A stretch of DNA of 53,110 nt, from assembly GCA_002389505.1 (NCBI GenBank), contig DGPA01000021.1, positions 1-53,110 on the forward strand, read 5' to 3'. Positions 42,095 to 51,291 of this stretch are shown here, piece by piece. Source of the stretch: Halieaceae bacterium UBA4452 (GTDB lineage: Bacteria > Pseudomonadota > Gammaproteobacteria > Pseudomonadales > Halieaceae). The first letter of the stretch is position 1; each line of letters opens with the position of its first letter. The notes under the pieces are model-generated. The model made no database searches, had not been told where the DNA came from, and saw only the letters and a program-made list of their open reading frames with translations. A program made the position numbers and the translations under genes.

Positions 42095-44185
42095 ATGATG
42101 ATAAAACGCCCCACTTTCTTATTCATCATGATGGCTTTTTCGGCGGAGGTGGTCGCCAATTCAGGGCAAGACTTATATAACCAGCACTGCGCAAGCTGTC
42201 ACAGCCCGACCTTGCGTGGTTCTGCGCATGGCTCGGCATTAGTGGGTAAAGGCTTTGTCAGTCAGTGGCAGGATAAATCGGCCCTCCGTTTATATCAGCG
42301 CATTAGCCAGCAAATGCCTCCGGGTGAAGCCCATTTGCTCAGCAGTGAAACGCATGCGGCTATTACTGGCTTCATCATTGACGCTAACAGGGAGGCGCTT
42401 CCCGCCCACAGTGCACTCGGCAACCTCTCGGACCTTGGGTCAGTAGCCCCGCTGGCAAAACCGGCACAGGAGGATGAGGATAATGTCGCCGTCGAGTTTT
42501 CTGGGGCAGAGACCATTATGGATCTGGCCAACAACGCGGGAGGCTTCAACAATCAATCGGTTGCCGGATTTGTGCCGGTCAGCCAAGCTGAACTCGAGAA
42601 CCCCAAAGACGGTGACTGGCTGCACTGGCGGCGCACCTCAGGGGGCAGTGGCCATAGCCCATTAACCGAGATTACTACTGAGAACGTGGGTAATCTCGCG
42701 CTCAGCTGGTCCATCGCGCTGGCTCCGGGGAGCAGCCAGATCACACCCCTCGTTCGTGATGGGATTATGTTTTTGACCCACCCTGACAATATGATTCAGG
42801 CGTTGAATGCCGCGACGGGGACGCTTATTTGGGAGTACCGCTATCCGTATCCCGAAGGATCTAAATTGCTCGGCGGGCCGACACGCAATATTGCCTTGTA
42901 TGAGGACACCTTGTTTCTCGCGACCTATGACGCCGCGTTGGTGGCTATTGACGTGGTGACCGGCCAGCAACGCTGGCGTACCGAGAAGGCAGACTACAGG
43001 CAAGCCTACACCCACAGCGCCGGTCCGATTATCGCCGACGGTATCGTCGTCAGCGGCATCAACGGCTGCGAATTATTCACTGAAGACGGCTGTTTTATTA
43101 CCGGCCATGACCCAGATACCGGTCGTGAGCTGTGGCGGACATCGACCTTGGCACTCCCGGACTCTGAGCACTATGGCAGCTGGGGCAATGTGTTGCCACA
43201 CCGCCGAGGAGGTGGCGACACCTGGATTGCTGGGTCCTATGACCCCGATTTGAAACTGGTGATTTACGGTACCTCACAACCCAAACCCTGGGCAGCCGTG
43301 AGCCGAGGGATGTCGGTTGACGACGCGGCGCTGTATACCAATTCAACCCTCGCGCTGGATCCGCTCAGCGGCGACATTCAATGGTTTTTTCAGCATATAC
43401 CGGGGGAAACTATCGACATGGAAGTCGGCTTTGAGCGAATCTTAGCCAACATTGACGGACAGAAAGTGGTCTTAACCGCCGGCAAAGATGGCATTCTTTG
43501 GAAGCTGGATCGACAGTCAGGCGAATTCATATCGCTGTTGGAGACACTCCCCCAGACTATTTTCGACGTTGATGCAGTCACCGGTGCGCTAACGTATCGC
43601 CAGGATATCGCCAACGCCAGCATCGGGAGTACCTACACCGCTTGTCCGGGCATTTACGGCGGCCACAACTGGCAGTCGGCGAGCTACGATGCCCGCACCC
43701 ATCATCTGTACCTACCCCTGCACCAGCTGTGCTCTGACATGACCCCTAGAGAAGTCGATCTGGGCGAGAACGGCGGCGGCTATGGTGCCGATGTGCGCAC
43801 TTACCCCATGCCGGGCAAAGAAGACGCCGCTGGCAAACTGTTGGCTGTCGATGCACGCAGCATGAAGCCGCTTTGGTCTATTGAGCAGAAAGCCCTGTTT
43901 TTGACTGCGGCGTTATCCACCGACGGTGGGCTTATATTTATTGGCGATTTGGACCGGTATGTGAAGGCCTTTGACCAACAAACGGGGGCTGAGCTGTGGT
44001 CTACACGACTACCCGCACCCACCCACGGTTACCCTATAAGCTATGCGGTTGACGGCCAGCAGTATGTCGCCGTACCTGCGGGAATCGGTGTTTTTCGAGC
44101 ACTCACCGCGGTTATTTTCCCAGATATTTATCAACCTCCCGGAGGAGCCGGCTTGTTCGTCTTTGCATTACCGGCCTCGAACTAA
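42095..44185 (+). CDS. Cytochrome c-PQQ dehydrogenase (quinoprotein alcohol dehydrogenase family)
   Basis: 696 residues, GGAGAG upstream. Signal peptide (about residues 1-22), then a cytochrome c domain with CASCH (Cys32, Cys35, His36) and likely Met74 ligand (QQMPPGEAH), then an eight-bladed PQQ beta-propeller: WLHWRRTSGGSGHSPLTEI, repeated tryptophan-docking segments such as ATGTLIWEYRYP, TGQQRWRTEK, GRELWRTS. Heme is N-terminal, unlike most quinohemoprotein ADHs with a C-terminal heme. It would oxidise an alcohol in the periplasm and pass electrons to the cytochrome chain. No pqq biosynthesis genes lie in the window. Confidence 0.85.
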   Translation: MMIKRPTFLFIMMAFSAEVVANSGQDLYNQHCASCHSPTLRGSAHGSALVGKGFVSQWQDKSALRLYQRISQQMPPGEAHLLSSETHAAITGFIIDANREALPAHSALGNLSDLGSVAPLAKPAQEDEDNVAVEFSGAETIMDLANNAGGFNNQSVAGFVPVSQAELENPKDGDWLHWRRTSGGSGHSPLTEITTENVGNLALSWSIALAPGSSQITPLVRDGIMFLTHPDNMIQALNAATGTLIWEYRYPYPEGSKLLGGPTRNIALYEDTLFLATYDAALVAIDVVTGQQRWRTEKADYRQAYTHSAGPIIADGIVVSGINGCELFTEDGCFITGHDPDTGRELWRTSTLALPDSEHYGSWGNVLPHRRGGGDTWIAGSYDPDLKLVIYGTSQPKPWAAVSRGMSVDDAALYTNSTLALDPLSGDIQWFFQHIPGETIDMEVGFERILANIDGQKVVLTAGKDGILWKLDRQSGEFISLLETLPQTIFDVDAVTGALTYRQDIANASIGSTYTACPGIYGGHNWQSASYDARTHHLYLPLHQLCSDMTPREVDLGENGGGYGADVRTYPMPGKEDAAGKLLAVDARSMKPLWSIEQKALFLTAALSTDGGLIFIGDLDRYVKAFDQQTGAELWSTRLPAPTHGYPISYAVDGQQYVAVPAGIGVFRALTAVIFPDIYQPPGGAGLFVFALPASN

Positions 44186-44213
44186 GCCATCGGTCATCGC
44201 TTAGCGCGGGTGT

Positions 44214-45050
44214 TCACATGCCTTTGTTGCCCGCCTCACGCATGATGGGCTGATACTCTGAGAAGTGGGGATCGCCAGCCGTTGAGCCCGTGGTCAAGCC
44301 TGCGTCGACGGTGAGTGTATGACCGCTGGTATAACCAGAATCGTCGCTGGCCAGCCACAGCGCGGCGTTGGCTACATCATCAGCAAGGCCGGCACGGCCG
44401 CGAATAGGCGACGCTTCTGCCAATGCTGTCAAGGTCTCTTCAATATTCGTATGGTCGCCTAGCATAGCGGCTGCCACCATGGGCGTTGCCATACTCGCCG
44501 CAGCAATACAGTTGACGCGAATGCCATTCGCACCCACTTCAGCCGCCAAGTTTTTAGTCAAGCCGACGACCGCATGCTTTGCTGCTGCATAGGCGTGGGG
44601 TCCCAACCCACCCATCACCCCAGCGGTGCTGGACATGCTAATAATCGACCCTGAACCCGCCACTTTCATATGTCGCGTCGCATGCTTCATACCGTAAAAA
44701 ACCCCATTGAGCAGGATGTCGAGGCTGAGCTGCCACTCATCGGACGGCGTGGTATCCAGCGGTCCAATGGCGCCAACGATACCCGCGTTATTAAACATAA
44801 TATCGAGGGAGCCAAAATGACTGACCGCTAAATCGACCAGTGCGGCGACCTCGTTCTCCTGGGTGACATCACAGCGAAGACCCACAGCATTGACGCCGAG
44901 GCTAGCAACAAAGGCCTCAAGGGGGCCTTGCTGAATATCTCCCAGCACGACCTTCGCGCCGTGATCAATAAACTTCTGCGCAGTGGCAGCACCGATACCA
45001 CTGGCACCGCCAGTGATGACCGCCACGCGGTTTTCTAAACGTTTATCCAT
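44214..45050 (-). CDS. Short-chain dehydrogenase/reductase, second
   Basis: 278 residues, GGAGAAGG upstream. VITGGASGIGAATA, MFNNAGIVGA, SMSSTAGVMG, catalytic HAYAAAKHAVVGL and VDAGLTTGS. Classical NAD-type SDR, perhaps a secondary-alcohol dehydrogenase forming a ketone. It converges with the PQQ dehydrogenase and follows the SnoaL-like gene by 35 bases. Confidence 0.9.
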   Translation of the reverse strand: MDKRLENRVAVITGGASGIGAATAQKFIDHGAKVVLGDIQQGPLEAFVASLGVNAVGLRCDVTQENEVAALVDLAVSHFGSLDIMFNNAGIVGAIGPLDTTPSDEWQLSLDILLNGVFYGMKHATRHMKVAGSGSIISMSSTAGVMGGLGPHAYAAAKHAVVGLTKNLAAEVGANGIRVNCIAAASMATPMVAAAMLGDHTNIEETLTALAEASPIRGRAGLADDVANAALWLASDDSGYTSGHTLTVDAGLTTGSTAGDPHFSEYQPIMREAGNKGM

Positions 45051-45085
45051 AGCTACCTTCTCCCGAGGCTATTACAACACCAAAC

Positions 45086-45661
45086 TCATGACTGTTTGGC
45101 ATGCAGCCAATAAATACGATCATTCGGGTGTCGCCCACCTAAGGTGTCAGGGTCCATACCCGCCATACTATTTGCTGAGGGTCCTTCAATGCGCGTCCAA
45201 TCCGTCATACCGACACGCTCAACAATGCCCCACAGTCCATCACGACACTCAAAGACGTCAAGGTAACGGCCGCCAACAAAGAAATCCATCTCGGTCGCAT
45301 AGGCATTGGGAGCGGCCAGAGGATCGCCGTGCGCGCGCATGCGATGGTAAGCCGTGAAATAGCTCTCTGCGGTGGCCCGACGGTCATTCTCTAGGGTAAT
45401 CAGCGTGTTACCTAATTGATGGTGAGTACGTAAATGGCTACTGAGAACCTGCAGAGCATATCGAACAAAGTCACCGGGATCCTCGCCCTCAGCCGGCCTG
45501 GAGGGGTCCGAAGAGGGCCCACTGTAGAAGTGGTTGTGCTGTGAATCCGCATGGAAGACCGACCGCAGCATCGCCTCATCGAGGCGATCGATGGCCCGTG
45601 CATAGCGAACAATGACCTCCGAAATGGCCTGCTTGGCTAGCAGTTCCTGAATAGCATCCAT
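45086..45661 (-). CDS. SnoaL-like (NTF2-fold) protein
   Basis: 191 residues. Recognised by ISEVIVRYARAIDRLDEAML, the SnoaL_4 opening, and SHLRTHHQLGNTLITLENDRA-like strand order (THHQLGNTLI). Such proteins act as small isomerases, dehydratases or unknown partners in xenobiotic clusters. A perfect TATAAT lies about 50 bases upstream on this strand, inside the hairpin after fbiC. Confidence 0.75.
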   Translation of the reverse strand: MDAIQELLAKQAISEVIVRYARAIDRLDEAMLRSVFHADSQHNHFYSGPSSDPSRPAEGEDPGDFVRYALQVLSSHLRTHHQLGNTLITLENDRRATAESYFTAYHRMRAHGDPLAAPNAYATEMDFFVGGRYLDVFECRDGLWGIVERVGMTDWTRIEGPSANSMAGMDPDTLGGRHPNDRIYWLHAKQS

Positions 45662-45715
45662 AAGACCGTCACCCGGTAAAGTTTCTTGTTTGTGTCTAGC
45701 AAGCTAGAAGATTAT

Positions 45716-45751
45716 ATCCCTGCCGTCAAGCCTATCTACGGCTGTAGGGAT
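45716..45751 (-). other. Hairpin directly after fbiC
   Basis: ATCCCTGCCGT (45716-45726) pairs with ACGGC-TGT-AGGGAT (45738-45751), an 11-bp stem with a three-base bulge, touching the fbiC stop. No T-run follows, but TATAAT does. It may end the F420 operon, and the next gene's -10 may sit in the same place. Confidence 0.45.
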
Positions 45752-48156
45752 TACATTTCCTGACACTTAATACGCGCGCGCTTGCCCGCTTGTTCATTGA
45801 GGGTGTCGCTAACTATCATGGGTATCTGAGTCGGCAGCAACCGTTGCGCTGCATCAAGTTGCCCGTACACCGTGTTTCTCTGCCGAGGCTTCCGTCCAAT
45901 CGCCACGGCAAGTTGGCGGGCTTGCATGGGGTCTAAACACTGACCGTGAGCCGCTCCAGCAGCTCGGGAAATGCTTTCATTCATGAGTGTGCCGCCCAAA
46001 TCATTGGCACCCACCCTAAGGCAGTCCTGCGCTCCAGCGAGGCCCATTTTTACCCACGATACTTGAATATTGGGCAGCACATCGCCCAAACCAATCCGTG
46101 CCACAGCATGCATCAGTAAACTTTCCACATAGGTGGGACCTGGGCGACTCTGCCCCCGACGATAGATGGGCGAACCAGCCGCCACAAACGGCAGGGGAAC
46201 GAACTCGGTGAAACCACCGGTTTCTAACTGTAACGCACGAACGGCTGCCAAATGCGCGGCCCAGTGCTGAGGCGCTTCAACATGCCCAAACAGTATGGTA
46301 GCGGTAGATCGTAACCCCGCTTCATGAACCACACGCATGGTATCGAGCCAGGCCGAGGTGGTGAGCTTGTCAGGACAGATCAACGCGCGGATACCATCGT
46401 CTAAAATTTCAGCGGCAGTCCCGGGCACTGTGTTTAAACCCGCTGCCTTCAGCGCGTGCACATACTCACTCACACTCAGCCCTAGCGTGTTCGCCCCATG
46501 GGTCAATTCCAGAGGTGAAAAAGCGTGAATATGGAGCTCGGGGGTCGCTTGTTTGACTGCTTTGATGATTGAAAGGTAGGTAGTGCCGTCATAAGCAGGG
46601 TGAATACCACCCTGCAGACAGACCTCAGTGGCGCCTAAATCCCGGGCCTCTCGGCAACGTCTATCGAGCTCATTAGCCGAAATATCATAGGGGTTTTCTC
46701 GCTGCCCCTCGCCGGGTAAGCCCTTTGAAAATGCACAGAAGTTACAGGTGTATTGACAGACGTTGGTGTAGTTAATATTGCGATTAACGACGTACGTGAC
46801 GCTGTCGCCCACTTGGCGCTGACGCAGCGCGTTGGCCGCTTCGAAGACCGCATCGGCATCAACGCCCCGGGCAGTAAATAACCGGCACAGCTCCCGCTGG
46901 CTAATCTCCTGTCCGGCATCGCGGCGGGCGAGCAACTTCGTTAAGACAGGGTCAATGGTGCCAATTGACGCTGCGCTAATGCCCGGTACTTCATTGACCA
47001 AACCCGCTCGCCACGCCTCTGTTCGTAGCCATCCCGATGCATCCACCGTGTCTAAACACCGGCGGCGAACATCGGGGTGCAGCCACTCGGGGTCCTGTAA
47101 ATACCGGTGATAAACCGGCAGTCTGGGCTGCAGTAACTGGTTGTTTTGGGCGGTCGTCGCCGCTAACTGCTCCAACGCAGGCCAAGGGGCCTCTGGATTG
47201 ACAAAGTCTTGGGTGACGGGCGATATGCCACCCCAGTCATTGATCCCGCTGCTGAGCAGCGCAGCTTCGCCGCCAGCGCGCAGATTGGGCGGGGCCTGGA
47301 CGCTCACCTCCACGGGTAAAATCAGCCGCGCCATGGCTATGGTCCACAAGTGCTCGGCCACAGCGGGCTCTGGGCTGTTGGCCATTTTGGTCCCGGGCTT
47401 GGGGCAGAAGTTCTGAATAATGACTTCTTGAATGTGGCCAAAGCGGCGATGAAGACGCTTGATAGCCAACAAATCTCGAATTCTATCTCGGCGTGTTTCA
47501 CCAATACCTATGAGCAAACCCGTGGTCGTTGGGATTTTGTGTCGTCCCGCTCGTCCCAGCGTTCTCCAGCGGCGCCAAGGTGCTTTATCCGGTGAACCAT
47601 AATGGGCGCCGCCCTTGGCCAGCACGTTGGCGGCACTCGATTCCAGCATGATACCCATGGACGCCATATAGGGTCGAAGCTTGCGCAGCTCGTCATCCGT
47701 CAGATTTCCGGCATTGACGTGAGGGAGCAGTGCCGTCTCATTGCTCAGCTGCCGACAGGCCTCGGTCAGGTAGGCCACGGTAGAGTCATAGCCCTGCTCG
47801 TCCAGCCATAGGCGAGCGGCGGCGTAACGTAATTCGGGCTTCTCACCCAGCGTTAATAACGCCTCCCGGCAGCCGGCACTGACTCCACGTAGGGCAGACT
47901 GGATCACCTCCTCAATAATCATGTACGGCGAGCTGAGTTTGCTGGGTGACTTTGCGAAAGTGCAATAGTGGCAAACATCGCGACAGAGCTGGGTCAGGGG
48001 AATGAATACCTTTGGACTGTAGGTCACCGTGCGGCCATAGTAAGCGTCGCGTTTTTCGCAAGCCAGTTGCGACAATTCCACAAGGGGCCTGTCGCCCAAC
48101 GCTAAGCCATCGGTCAGTGCGGTTATATCATTGCCAGTACTCTGATAGCGCATCAT
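45751..48156 (-). CDS. fbiC: F0 synthase, CofG-CofH fusion (FbiC)
   Basis: 801 residues from the ATG at 48156, overlapping the cofC stop by four bases. Two radical-SAM halves: CofG with Cys58, Cys62, Cys65 (LCRDVCHYC) and CofH with Cys468, Cys472, Cys475 (VCQYTCNFC). Together they build the deazaflavin F0 from tyrosine and the pyrimidine ribityl precursor. The fused form is typical of actinobacteria and F420-making proteobacteria; archaea keep two genes. Both clusters look complete. Confidence 0.95.
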   Translation of the reverse strand: MMRYQSTGNDITALTDGLALGDRPLVELSQLACEKRDAYYGRTVTYSPKVFIPLTQLCRDVCHYCTFAKSPSKLSSPYMIIEEVIQSALRGVSAGCREALLTLGEKPELRYAAARLWLDEQGYDSTVAYLTEACRQLSNETALLPHVNAGNLTDDELRKLRPYMASMGIMLESSAANVLAKGGAHYGSPDKAPWRRWRTLGRAGRHKIPTTTGLLIGIGETRRDRIRDLLAIKRLHRRFGHIQEVIIQNFCPKPGTKMANSPEPAVAEHLWTIAMARLILPVEVSVQAPPNLRAGGEAALLSSGINDWGGISPVTQDFVNPEAPWPALEQLAATTAQNNQLLQPRLPVYHRYLQDPEWLHPDVRRRCLDTVDASGWLRTEAWRAGLVNEVPGISAASIGTIDPVLTKLLARRDAGQEISQRELCRLFTARGVDADAVFEAANALRQRQVGDSVTYVVNRNINYTNVCQYTCNFCAFSKGLPGEGQRENPYDISANELDRRCREARDLGATEVCLQGGIHPAYDGTTYLSIIKAVKQATPELHIHAFSPLELTHGANTLGLSVSEYVHALKAAGLNTVPGTAAEILDDGIRALICPDKLTTSAWLDTMRVVHEAGLRSTATILFGHVEAPQHWAAHLAAVRALQLETGGFTEFVPLPFVAAGSPIYRRGQSRPGPTYVESLLMHAVARIGLGDVLPNIQVSWVKMGLAGAQDCLRVGANDLGGTLMNESISRAAGAAHGQCLDPMQARQLAVAIGRKPRQRNTVYGQLDAAQRLLPTQIPMIVSDTLNEQAGKRARIKCQEM

Positions 48157-48869
48157 AGGGCACCACCACAGGCTAGCGGAGGACACTCAACCCGCCCCCG
48201 GGGTTCTGCCGACCTATCGGTTTTCGGCACAGGATTAGCGCCCGCCCAAGTGCGAGTGTTTGCGCCTATTGCCGCATGCGTGCACGCTGCATGTCGCACC
48301 GAGTGCACATCCGATAACAGATCGACATCCCAAGCAAATCCTTTGGTGTGGCAGGTCGCTAGCCGTAATCCCTGCGCTTGCGCGCCATCGACATGACGCT
48401 GGAAGCTCGAGCGGCCAAAACACAGGCTCAAATCACAGTCGACAGGCATGAGAATGGCATTGGTACCCACCCACTGTTGATCCGGACAAATGATGAGCTC
48501 GTTAGTCCCTCGCAGTGCCTCAAGGGCCACAAGATCAGCGGCATTGAGCCACGGCAAATCCCCATGCAGGAGAAGAATTTCATCGGACTGTGTCAAGCCC
48601 ACTGCCGCCGATAGCAGGCCATTGAGTCCATTTGCCAGCAATGACGACTCGTGAACCCACAGGGCTTTGGGGCTCTCTAACAGGCCCTCATGCCAACCAT
48701 CCCCGACAACAAGATAGACCCTTTGACAACTTGGCCAAGCGCTCATTACCGCCAATACATCCTTTGCCATGGCAAGGGCGAGGGACTGACGGCGCGCCAA
48801 ATTCAAGTGGTCAGCAAGGCGAGTTTTCACCCGGTCCATCGCCTTTAGTGCAATCACCACATCGATCAT
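48153..48869 (-). CDS. cofC: CofC/FbiD phospholactate-type guanylyltransferase
   Basis: 238 residues. Nucleotidyltransferase fold: VIALKAMDRVKTRLAD, LLLHGDLPWL, ICPDQQWVGTNAILMP, FGRSSFQRHV, CHTKGFAWDVD. It activates 2-phospholactate, PEP or 3-phosphoglycerate with GTP for F420. After the fold ends near residue 205 there is an extra tail of about 30 residues, ending CPPLACGGAL, that runs into fbiC. Start overlaps cofD by four bases. Confidence 0.9.
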   Translation of the reverse strand: MIDVVIALKAMDRVKTRLADHLNLARRQSLALAMAKDVLAVMSAWPSCQRVYLVVGDGWHEGLLESPKALWVHESSLLANGLNGLLSAAVGLTQSDEILLLHGDLPWLNAADLVALEALRGTNELIICPDQQWVGTNAILMPVDCDLSLCFGRSSFQRHVDGAQAQGLRLATCHTKGFAWDVDLLSDVHSVRHAACTHAAIGANTRTWAGANPVPKTDRSAEPRGRVECPPLACGGAL

Positions 48870-49843
48870 GCGCAGCCCTGACGGTTGGTGGACAGAAGTG
48901 CTTGGATAATCGCCCTCGCCAGCGCCGTGGCAGCCCCTTCATCGTTCATGAGCGTATTCATACACGCTGTGGTCTGAGGGGATCCGGCAAATCGATCCGC
49001 ATGCCGCTGATCCTGGGTGTCAAAGATCCAATGGTTCACAAAGTTGGGGTGCTGAGTGTCCACCAGTTCGGCCCAGCCAGCAGACGTAGGTTGGCGTCCC
49101 AGCTCAACCATGATTTTGGCCAGTGGCCCCTTAATGGCCTGGCCGTCAATTAGCGGTGATACCGCAACAATCTGATCGGCATCACTTAACAGCGCAGGCA
49201 TACCCGTAATTCGCAAAATAGGCTCAATACTCAGTAGGGGATTCGACGGTGCAACAATCACCGCATCAATACCCTCCCGGGCAAAGGCTGTCAAACCCAT
49301 GGACGGGGTGGCATCGTCGACACCCACATAGTCAATACTGATTACCTCGGGTTGGCAACGCCTGCCTACAAAATAGTCCTGGAAATCGAGCTGGCCCTCG
49401 GTGGTGGTCAGTACGGTTCTTACCGGCTGATCAGAAGCTGGCACTACCCTGGTAGGTCGAATATCAAAATGCCCACACAATTCAGCGGCAACTCGGGATA
49501 AGTCATAGCCCTTGTGGATCATGCTATTGCGTAGCAAGTGAAGGGCCAAATCCCGATCGCCCACCCCAAACCAGTCGGGCCCCCCTAACGCTGTTAACTC
49601 GCCAAGCACATGCCACGTTTCCCCATCGCGCCCCCAACCCTTTTTGGTATCCAGTTGTTTGGCCAGAGAATAGAGCACGCTGTCGAAATCGGGACAAATG
49701 AGTAATCCCAGGTGCTCGAAATCATCCCCTGTATTAGCCACAACGCACAGCTCGATAGTGGGCACCAGGGCAGCCAAACCTGCGGCCAACTTCGCGCCGC
49801 CACCCCCGCCCGCCAGTAACACAACGCGCATGGGCCGAGTCAT
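48866..49843 (-). CDS. cofD: CofD/FbiA 2-phospho-L-lactate transferase
   Basis: 325 residues. LLAGGGGGAKLAAGLAAL at the N-terminus, VVANTGDDFEHLGL, CPDFDSVLYSLA, GDRDLALHLLRN, APSNPLLSIEPIL and VSPLIDGQAIKGPL, all family signatures. It joins F0 to the activated three-carbon acid, giving F420-0. Four-base ATGA overlaps join it to cofE and cofC. Confidence 0.95.
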   Translation of the reverse strand: MTRPMRVVLLAGGGGGAKLAAGLAALVPTIELCVVANTGDDFEHLGLLICPDFDSVLYSLAKQLDTKKGWGRDGETWHVLGELTALGGPDWFGVGDRDLALHLLRNSMIHKGYDLSRVAAELCGHFDIRPTRVVPASDQPVRTVLTTTEGQLDFQDYFVGRRCQPEVISIDYVGVDDATPSMGLTAFAREGIDAVIVAPSNPLLSIEPILRITGMPALLSDADQIVAVSPLIDGQAIKGPLAKIMVELGRQPTSAGWAELVDTQHPNFVNHWIFDTQDQRHADRFAGSPQTTACMNTLMNDEGAATALARAIIQALLSTNRQGCA

Positions 49844-50601
49844 CGGAACATATCCATAGCGGGATCACGTAGCAGCGCTGTTGCCGGCCGAGGAGAATGG
49901 CTTTTCACCGAGCAGCCTTTTATCCACACCACAGGCAGCCCTTCGTTAGCTTCTCCCTGAACCAGAGCAGCTGCGGCAGCTAGCGCATCGGCTGTCGCAG
50001 GCTCGGTAACCCGCAGTGTGTTTCCCATGAGGTCTTGCTGGCCTGCTTGGTTCCACAGTGGGTCTAGCCCGGCACAGCCAATGGCATGGCCTATCGTACC
50101 CAGTCGCCAGGCACGGCCTATACTGTCGCTGATGATCACTGGAATTGGAAAACCAAAGTGGGCTGCCAACGCCGTCGACAACCGCTGCGCGCTGGCGTCG
50201 GGGTCTTCTGGCCACAACAAAACAGCCGCATCGTCCTCTGCCTGATAAATATTAGAGGTATCAATGCCTGCATTGGCAAGAATGGTGCCCTGCTTATGCT
50301 CAACAATGATAACTCCGGGTCGAACCCGGATGACCTGCCGCGACTGTGAAAGTATCAACTCCACCAACCGCGGGTCTTTTTCCGCCTCAGATGCTAGGGC
50401 GAGCGCCGCAGGGCTAGGGGTAACGTCGCTCAATTTCACCAGTTGACCCTCGGCTTTAGAGACGATTTTCTGTGCAACCACTATCACATCACCGGGTCCC
50501 GGCGGCGGCTGAGCCCCGGCGGCAATGATCAGTGCCGCCACGTTGTCTCCAGAGACAATGAGGGGCATGCCCTCGACAGCCACCAAGCTTAGTTTGGCCA
50601 C
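49840..50601 (-). CDS. cofE: CofE coenzyme F420-0:L-glutamate ligase
   Basis: 253 residues, GTG start. VVAQKIVSKAEGQLV, RLVELILSQSRQVIRVRPGV, HGFVMANAGID-like position reading GTILANAGIDTSN, ISDSIGRAWRLGTIGHAIG and SMDPLW-like GLDPLWN. It adds the glutamate tail to F420-0. The actinobacterial FbiB nitroreductase-like C-terminal domain is absent. Confidence 0.93.
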   Translation of the reverse strand: MAKLSLVAVEGMPLIVSGDNVAALIIAAGAQPPPGPGDVIVVAQKIVSKAEGQLVKLSDVTPSPAALALASEAEKDPRLVELILSQSRQVIRVRPGVIIVEHKQGTILANAGIDTSNIYQAEDDAAVLLWPEDPDASAQRLSTALAAHFGFPIPVIISDSIGRAWRLGTIGHAIGCAGLDPLWNQAGQQDLMGNTLRVTEPATADALAAAAALVQGEANEGLPVVWIKGCSVKSHSPRPATALLRDPAMDMFR

Positions 50602-50613
50602 GGAAATACCCTG

Positions 50614-51291
50614 CTAATCAAGGCCTGTTATTTTAATACCCGCGTGGGTCTTGAATTGCTTGTTCAAATTAATGAGCACCGATGTCAGGGCTTCTGCCGC
50701 CGCCGCATTATTGATAAGCCCGGCGTGATAGGCCGTCAACCCCATCGCTGACAGCAGATCGATAACCACCTGCCGTGCGCTTTTTTCATTACCGGTCACT
50801 AAAACATCACAATGAATGGCGGCGTCCGAGTTTAAGTGAGCGGCAGCGACATTTTGTAGCGCACTGACCACCCTAACGCCCTCACCAAGAATATCCTGAG
50901 CTATTTGCCCTGCGCTACCCTCCGCGGGCAGTTGCACTCGGGCGACCTTCGGCGGCACGAGAGGCACGGTCACATCGACCACAATCTTGCCACTGACGTG
51001 GTCAACCAGCGCGTCCAGTGTGCTCCGCTGAGCCCCAAAAGGCACCGTGACAAAGACCACATCGCCAGCCGTCGCTGCATGATGATTGTCGCCGCTAGAG
51101 ACCTGAATGGCACCCCAACCCCCCGCCTCGGCAGCCTGCTTTAACGCGTCGCAAGCAATATGCGCGTTGTCAGCCGTACGCGAACCGATGACCACCGCAT
51201 AGCCCGCCCTGGTCAAGCGCCTCGCTATCCCCGTGCCCAAATCACCTGTTCCGCCCACTATGCCGATGACCGGTTTTTTATCGCTATCCAA
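50614..51291 (-). CDS. npdG: NADPH:F420 oxidoreductase
   Basis: 225 residues. The start is an unusual TTG at 51291, with GAGGTG upstream; no better in-frame start exists before the nucleotide-binding loop. IGIVGGTGDLGTGIARRL and VVIGSRTADN bind NADP; FVTVPFGAQRSTLD, DVTVPLVPP and NVAAAHL follow. It exchanges electrons between NADPH and F420, so the operon both makes and reduces the cofactor. Twelve bases before cofE. Confidence 0.92.
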   Translation of the reverse strand: MDSDKKPVIGIVGGTGDLGTGIARRLTRAGYAVVIGSRTADNAHIACDALKQAAEAGGWGAIQVSSGDNHHAATAGDVVFVTVPFGAQRSTLDALVDHVSGKIVVDVTVPLVPPKVARVQLPAEGSAGQIAQDILGEGVRVVSALQNVAAAHLNSDAAIHCDVLVTGNEKSARQVVIDLLSAMGLTAYHAGLINNAAAAEALTSVLINLNKQFKTHAGIKITGLD

